In this document: one piece after another, positions 61,419 to 64,000 of the stretch | Numbering within the stretch: the first letter of the stretch is position 1 | How the letters are laid out: each line of letters begins with the position of its first letter | Assembly (NCBI GenBank): GCA_037178855.1 | Contig: JASJZC010000007.1 | Span: forward strand, 1,302,001 to 1,366,000 | Direction: 5' to 3' | Length of the DNA: 64,000 nucleotides | Origin: Oscheius sp. JU75 | Taxonomy: Eukaryota; Nematoda; Chromadorea; Rhabditida; Rhabditidae | Notes under the pieces: model-generated | Database searches by the model: none | What the model was told of the DNA's origin: nothing | Seen by the model: only the letters and a program-made list of their open reading frames with translations | Position numbers and translations under genes: made by a program

Positions 61419-61599
61419 AGACAAGGACGGAGAGACATGAAGCTTGAAGCAGGAATGGAGTCAGGAGAAACTACCACGAAGCCAGAACTACAACGACATA
61501 ATAGAAAATAGCTTTGTTCTGCTCTCATAGTCCTGGCTTCGTGCTAGTTTCTGTTGACTCCATTACTGCTTCTAGCTCCAGGTCTCTCTGTCCTTGTCT
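61419..61599. repeat. long fold-back repeat with 72-base arms
   Basis: 61419-61490 is the imperfect inverse complement of 61528-61599 (both contain ACGAAGCCAG and AATGGAGTCA, with about nine mismatches over 72 bases), separated by 37 bases. Related GAGAGAC-rich sequence continues outward on both sides (61388-61418 and 61806-61850). This is the shape of a fold-back or MITE-type element, or the remnant of an inverted duplication, and its transcript would form a hairpin. Confidence 0.75.
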
Positions 61600-62337
61600 A
61601 TCATTAGCTTGTTCCTTTGACTTCTCTCGATGTATCAAGACGCTCCTCTTAGCAGAAAATAGTGCTAATTTCTCAAAAACTTTCGATTTTCCCCCCGAAC
61701 GAGAGACTGAACATTTTTCATGGTCAGTCTTGATGACAGGGATCAATGAAACAGATCCTGTTCAACCGTCTTTTATACACTGAAATGCACCTAAGCCAGC
61801 CTCTCTTTCCCTCTGTCTCTTTGTCTCTCGATTGTTCTGTCTCTTTATTATTGGCTTTTTATAAAGTCTGTTCGTCAGACTTCTCCAAAAATCCCACAAT
61901 GATAGATGATTTTACTTATTAAATTATACTAGAAGTGAGAACTAAACAAAAGTGAGTAAAGAACCAGTTATTTGAAGACAGCCAACAGTGAATTATTCTA
62001 TAATACTCTTTTTCTAAGGAAATAACAGCGATAGGCCACGACCCGAAGCATTAGAATGGCATGTAGATAGATAATTAATAGAAGAGCGAACAATAAGTCT
62101 GACGTTGTTATTATGAAACTGTAAGCTGGCTTGTTGTGGCAAGAATCAGATTTGAAATGTTCGTAGCTGACATAGACAGTAGATTAGAACCAGCCTGAGC
62201 CGAAGTCTGATTCTCATCCTGATCGTTTTTGAAGACTACAAAAGCCCTGAGACCACCACACAGTATGTTTTCATGTATTATCTTCACCCATGTCATTATG
62301 AAACACTAACATATCCGAGAAACAATGAAGGCTTCAC

Positions 62338-62478
62338 CTGTAGAACATTGCTTTCGTCCATTTCTTCTGTTTCATCCTTCCTCGTGTCGAACAAGTAGGC
62401 GAAGAAACTGTTGTATTTGGAGAACTCTTTCAGGAATTTTTCATCATCCTCCTTGGTAAAATGTGTTTCAGTATCACT
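62338..62478 (-). CDS. possible exon of an unidentified gene
   Basis: A 47-codon stretch lies between acceptor TTTGCTCTAG (before 62478) and donor CAG|GTGAAG. It is acidic and aromatic (T-K-E-D-D-E-K-F-L-K-E-F, Y-L-F-D-T-R-K-D-E-T-E-E) and has a coding look quite unlike its surroundings. I could not connect it in frame to another exon, and no ATG leads into it. It may be part of an uncalled gene between the collagen and the protease. No family recognised. Confidence 0.25.
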
Positions 62479-63493
62479 CTAGAGCAAACTTTGCTGAAAA
62501 CCTCAAAGACAAACCATGCTTTTTAGTAGGGAGACAGAGAGCTCTAAAAAAGTAATGGTTACATGGGAAATAAAGGTGATGAAAAGCAAAAAATCAAGTG
62601 ATTTACAACGTGTAAACTACAAACCAACAGACTTATTCAGAATTTTATTAGTTAAGATTAGCAACTCTGTCGAAATAGATAGTATACTTAGCAGTAACTT
62701 TTGAGCTGTAACTGGATTTTCGATCAAAACGCGGTCTACCCTTAGTACGCTCAGTTTTGGCACCATTCATGAAAGGAATGTAACTCCGACTGAGTCAAAA
62801 AGAGAGACGGAAGCAAACAGGCGGAAATGGAGATGGATGAGACTGTCGACTTGAGCCATTTTCCCACATTTTATTAGTGTCTTTGTCCGATCATGAATCA
62901 TTATGGCGCAGCTCAATTATTATACAGTGTTGCAAACTTGTTGACTCTCTATCCTCTCCAAAACTGAACTCGGAATAGTGAACGGGGCTCTGAGAGTAAA
63001 TTCAGAAGATTTACACACAAACTAGGGTGATGAGTGTCTGGGGGGAAAGAGAAAAGGACCAGACTTTTTGGGCCACGGGTTTTGTTTTTGATCCCGCTTT
63101 TGTCTAGTAAACAAAAAGGCCTATACAGATGATATGAGATAAGGAATGGCGAGATGTCGAAGAGACCACTTCGTTGAAAATCACGTTTTGCTACAGTACA
63201 ACTCGCCCCTGGTAGTCAATGCTTGTGTGACTAGCGTTTACAGAACTGAACATTTGATAGCTACAGATAAACTAATGAGCAATCAATAGCGTTTTTATAT
63301 CGATAATATTTTTTATGATATCTCACTTTTCCTATAACATAGTGAGGCCAGATACAAGAATGAACAATTGCATCTGTTCTTCTACGGAGAACCGGTGTCA
63401 TACTCTTTTTTTACTGAAATCCAGATAGAACGGTTATTTCAATGTTGCTACTCTGATTTAACATGATAAAAACTTTTGTCAACATCTGCTTTA
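62479..63493. other. intergenic region
   Basis: Downstream of the cysteine protease. No supported exon was found on either strand. Confidence 0.45.
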
Positions 63494-64000
63494 TTAAATT
63501 TGTGTGCCCGGGGTGCTAGTCCAAAAGTATGCAGTTCCATACTGTTCCCATTGATGTTCGTCATCTTCATCATCTTCACAACCACAGTGATCGCAGTCTT
63601 CTCCATCACATCTATTATCGAAAGAATCGACAGTAACTGTTGTATTCTGCTCTTCAAAAACGGCGGTGGTTCCTGTATTCTCTTCGCTGCTTTCTCCGTT
63701 GGCAGCTGAAACTACTATGTTTCAAGCTCTAGAAAAGATGTACCGTTGTTTTGGGTCGGTGGTCTAAAAAGAGGTGCAGCTGTGGCCCAGTATTGAACGA
63801 TTTTACAGGGATCCTTGCCGGCTACTCTTCTGATTCTGATGTGTCCTTTTTCTCCCCAAGAAGGTCCCCAACTGTTTCTCACGATCCAGTAGTCGTTTGT
63901 AAAACCAACAATGACAACAGCGTGGTTGATTGATTTTCCACACGGTCCATTAAAAATGCCTGAGCCATAAGCGTAGACCTGGTCACTATTTGCGAAGCCA
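63494..64000 (-). CDS. papain-family (C1) cysteine protease, 3' end only
   Basis: The gene runs off the right edge. Two exons are visible: 63744 to beyond 64000, and 63494-63705, joined in phase 1. The upstream exon contains the C-terminal half of a C1A peptidase: N-H-A-V-V-I-V-G-F with the catalytic His, Y-W-I-V-R-N-S-W-G with the catalytic-site Asn, then G-E-K-G-H-I-R-I. The nucleophile Cys lies outside the window. The last exon adds about 70 residues that are not part of the usual fold: a Glu/Thr-rich linker, then a Cys/Asp-rich cluster ([17 protein letters not shown]), ending at TAA. The stop overlaps the AATAAA signal. The acidic Cys cluster could bind metal; that is inference. Confidence 0.9.

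Larger units (their letters stand above)
60605..62337. other. intergenic region with hairpin repeats
   Basis: Promoter side of the collagen gene. It holds two fold-back structures listed separately. A cluster of GAGAGAC/GTCTCTC motifs extends to about 61850. A minus-strand open frame at 62111-62246 (ends V-S-TAA) may be a further exon of the small gene at 62338 but does not match its phase. Confidence 0.45.

Overview
The window is nuclear DNA of a nematode. The evidence is a cuticle collagen gene, coding sequence broken by many short introns (about 35-50 bases, GT...TTTCAG, alongside some introns of 1-2 kb), start codons sitting 0-4 bases after strong 3' splice sites (the arrangement expected for spliced-leader trans-splicing), and compact 3' ends with AATAAA close to the stop codon. 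I cannot name the species. All exon models were assembled by eye from splice-site and reading-frame agreement plus recognised protein families; no alignment or transcript data were available.

Layout: 1-8076 is gene-poor. 8077-10570 (+) encodes a rhodopsin-type, probably neuropeptide, GPCR. 11555-14763 (-) encodes a TP53I11 (PIG11)-like multi-pass membrane protein whose first exon lies 1.9 kb upstream. 14764-23736 is gene-poor, with an 18-G run and two weak ORFs. 23737-32521 (+) is a complete 15-exon inward-rectifier potassium channel (Kir/irk), with a small membrane-protein gene nested antisense in its seventh intron (25661-26428). 34219-35690 (+) is an NR2E (tailless/PNR-type) nuclear receptor. 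36248-37149 (-) is a secreted protein of unknown function. 40153-43082 (+) is a divergent PDCD4-like MA3-domain protein. 44079-44382 (-) is a small single-pass membrane gene with a frame break. 45130-47078 (-) is a secreted type-B carboxylesterase. 48835-58221 (-) is a large AT-hook, Gln/Pro-rich, acidic nuclear protein with a DPALL pentapeptide repeat and an intronic inverted-repeat element. 59280-60604 (-) is a cuticle collagen with an unusual Lys/Arg-rich tail. 63494-64000 (-) is the 3' end of a papain-family cysteine protease that runs off the window.

There is no operon or pathway linking these genes; they look like independent neighbours. Excitability/signalling (GPCR, Kir), transcription/translation control (NR2E receptor, AT-hook protein, PDCD4-like) and secreted or cuticle products (esterase, collagen, protease) are interleaved on both strands. 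I found no CRISPR, prokaryotic or viral gene system.

The most interesting signals are family members with changed key residues: a GPCR altered at D2.50, DRY and NPxxY; a Kir channel with Gln at the rectification-controller position; an esterase with Thr at the catalytic-acid position. Also notable are the nested antisense gene, several AAG 3' splice sites, and three loci whose frame breaks at one point, two of them at G4 runs, which could be pseudogenisation or assembly errors.
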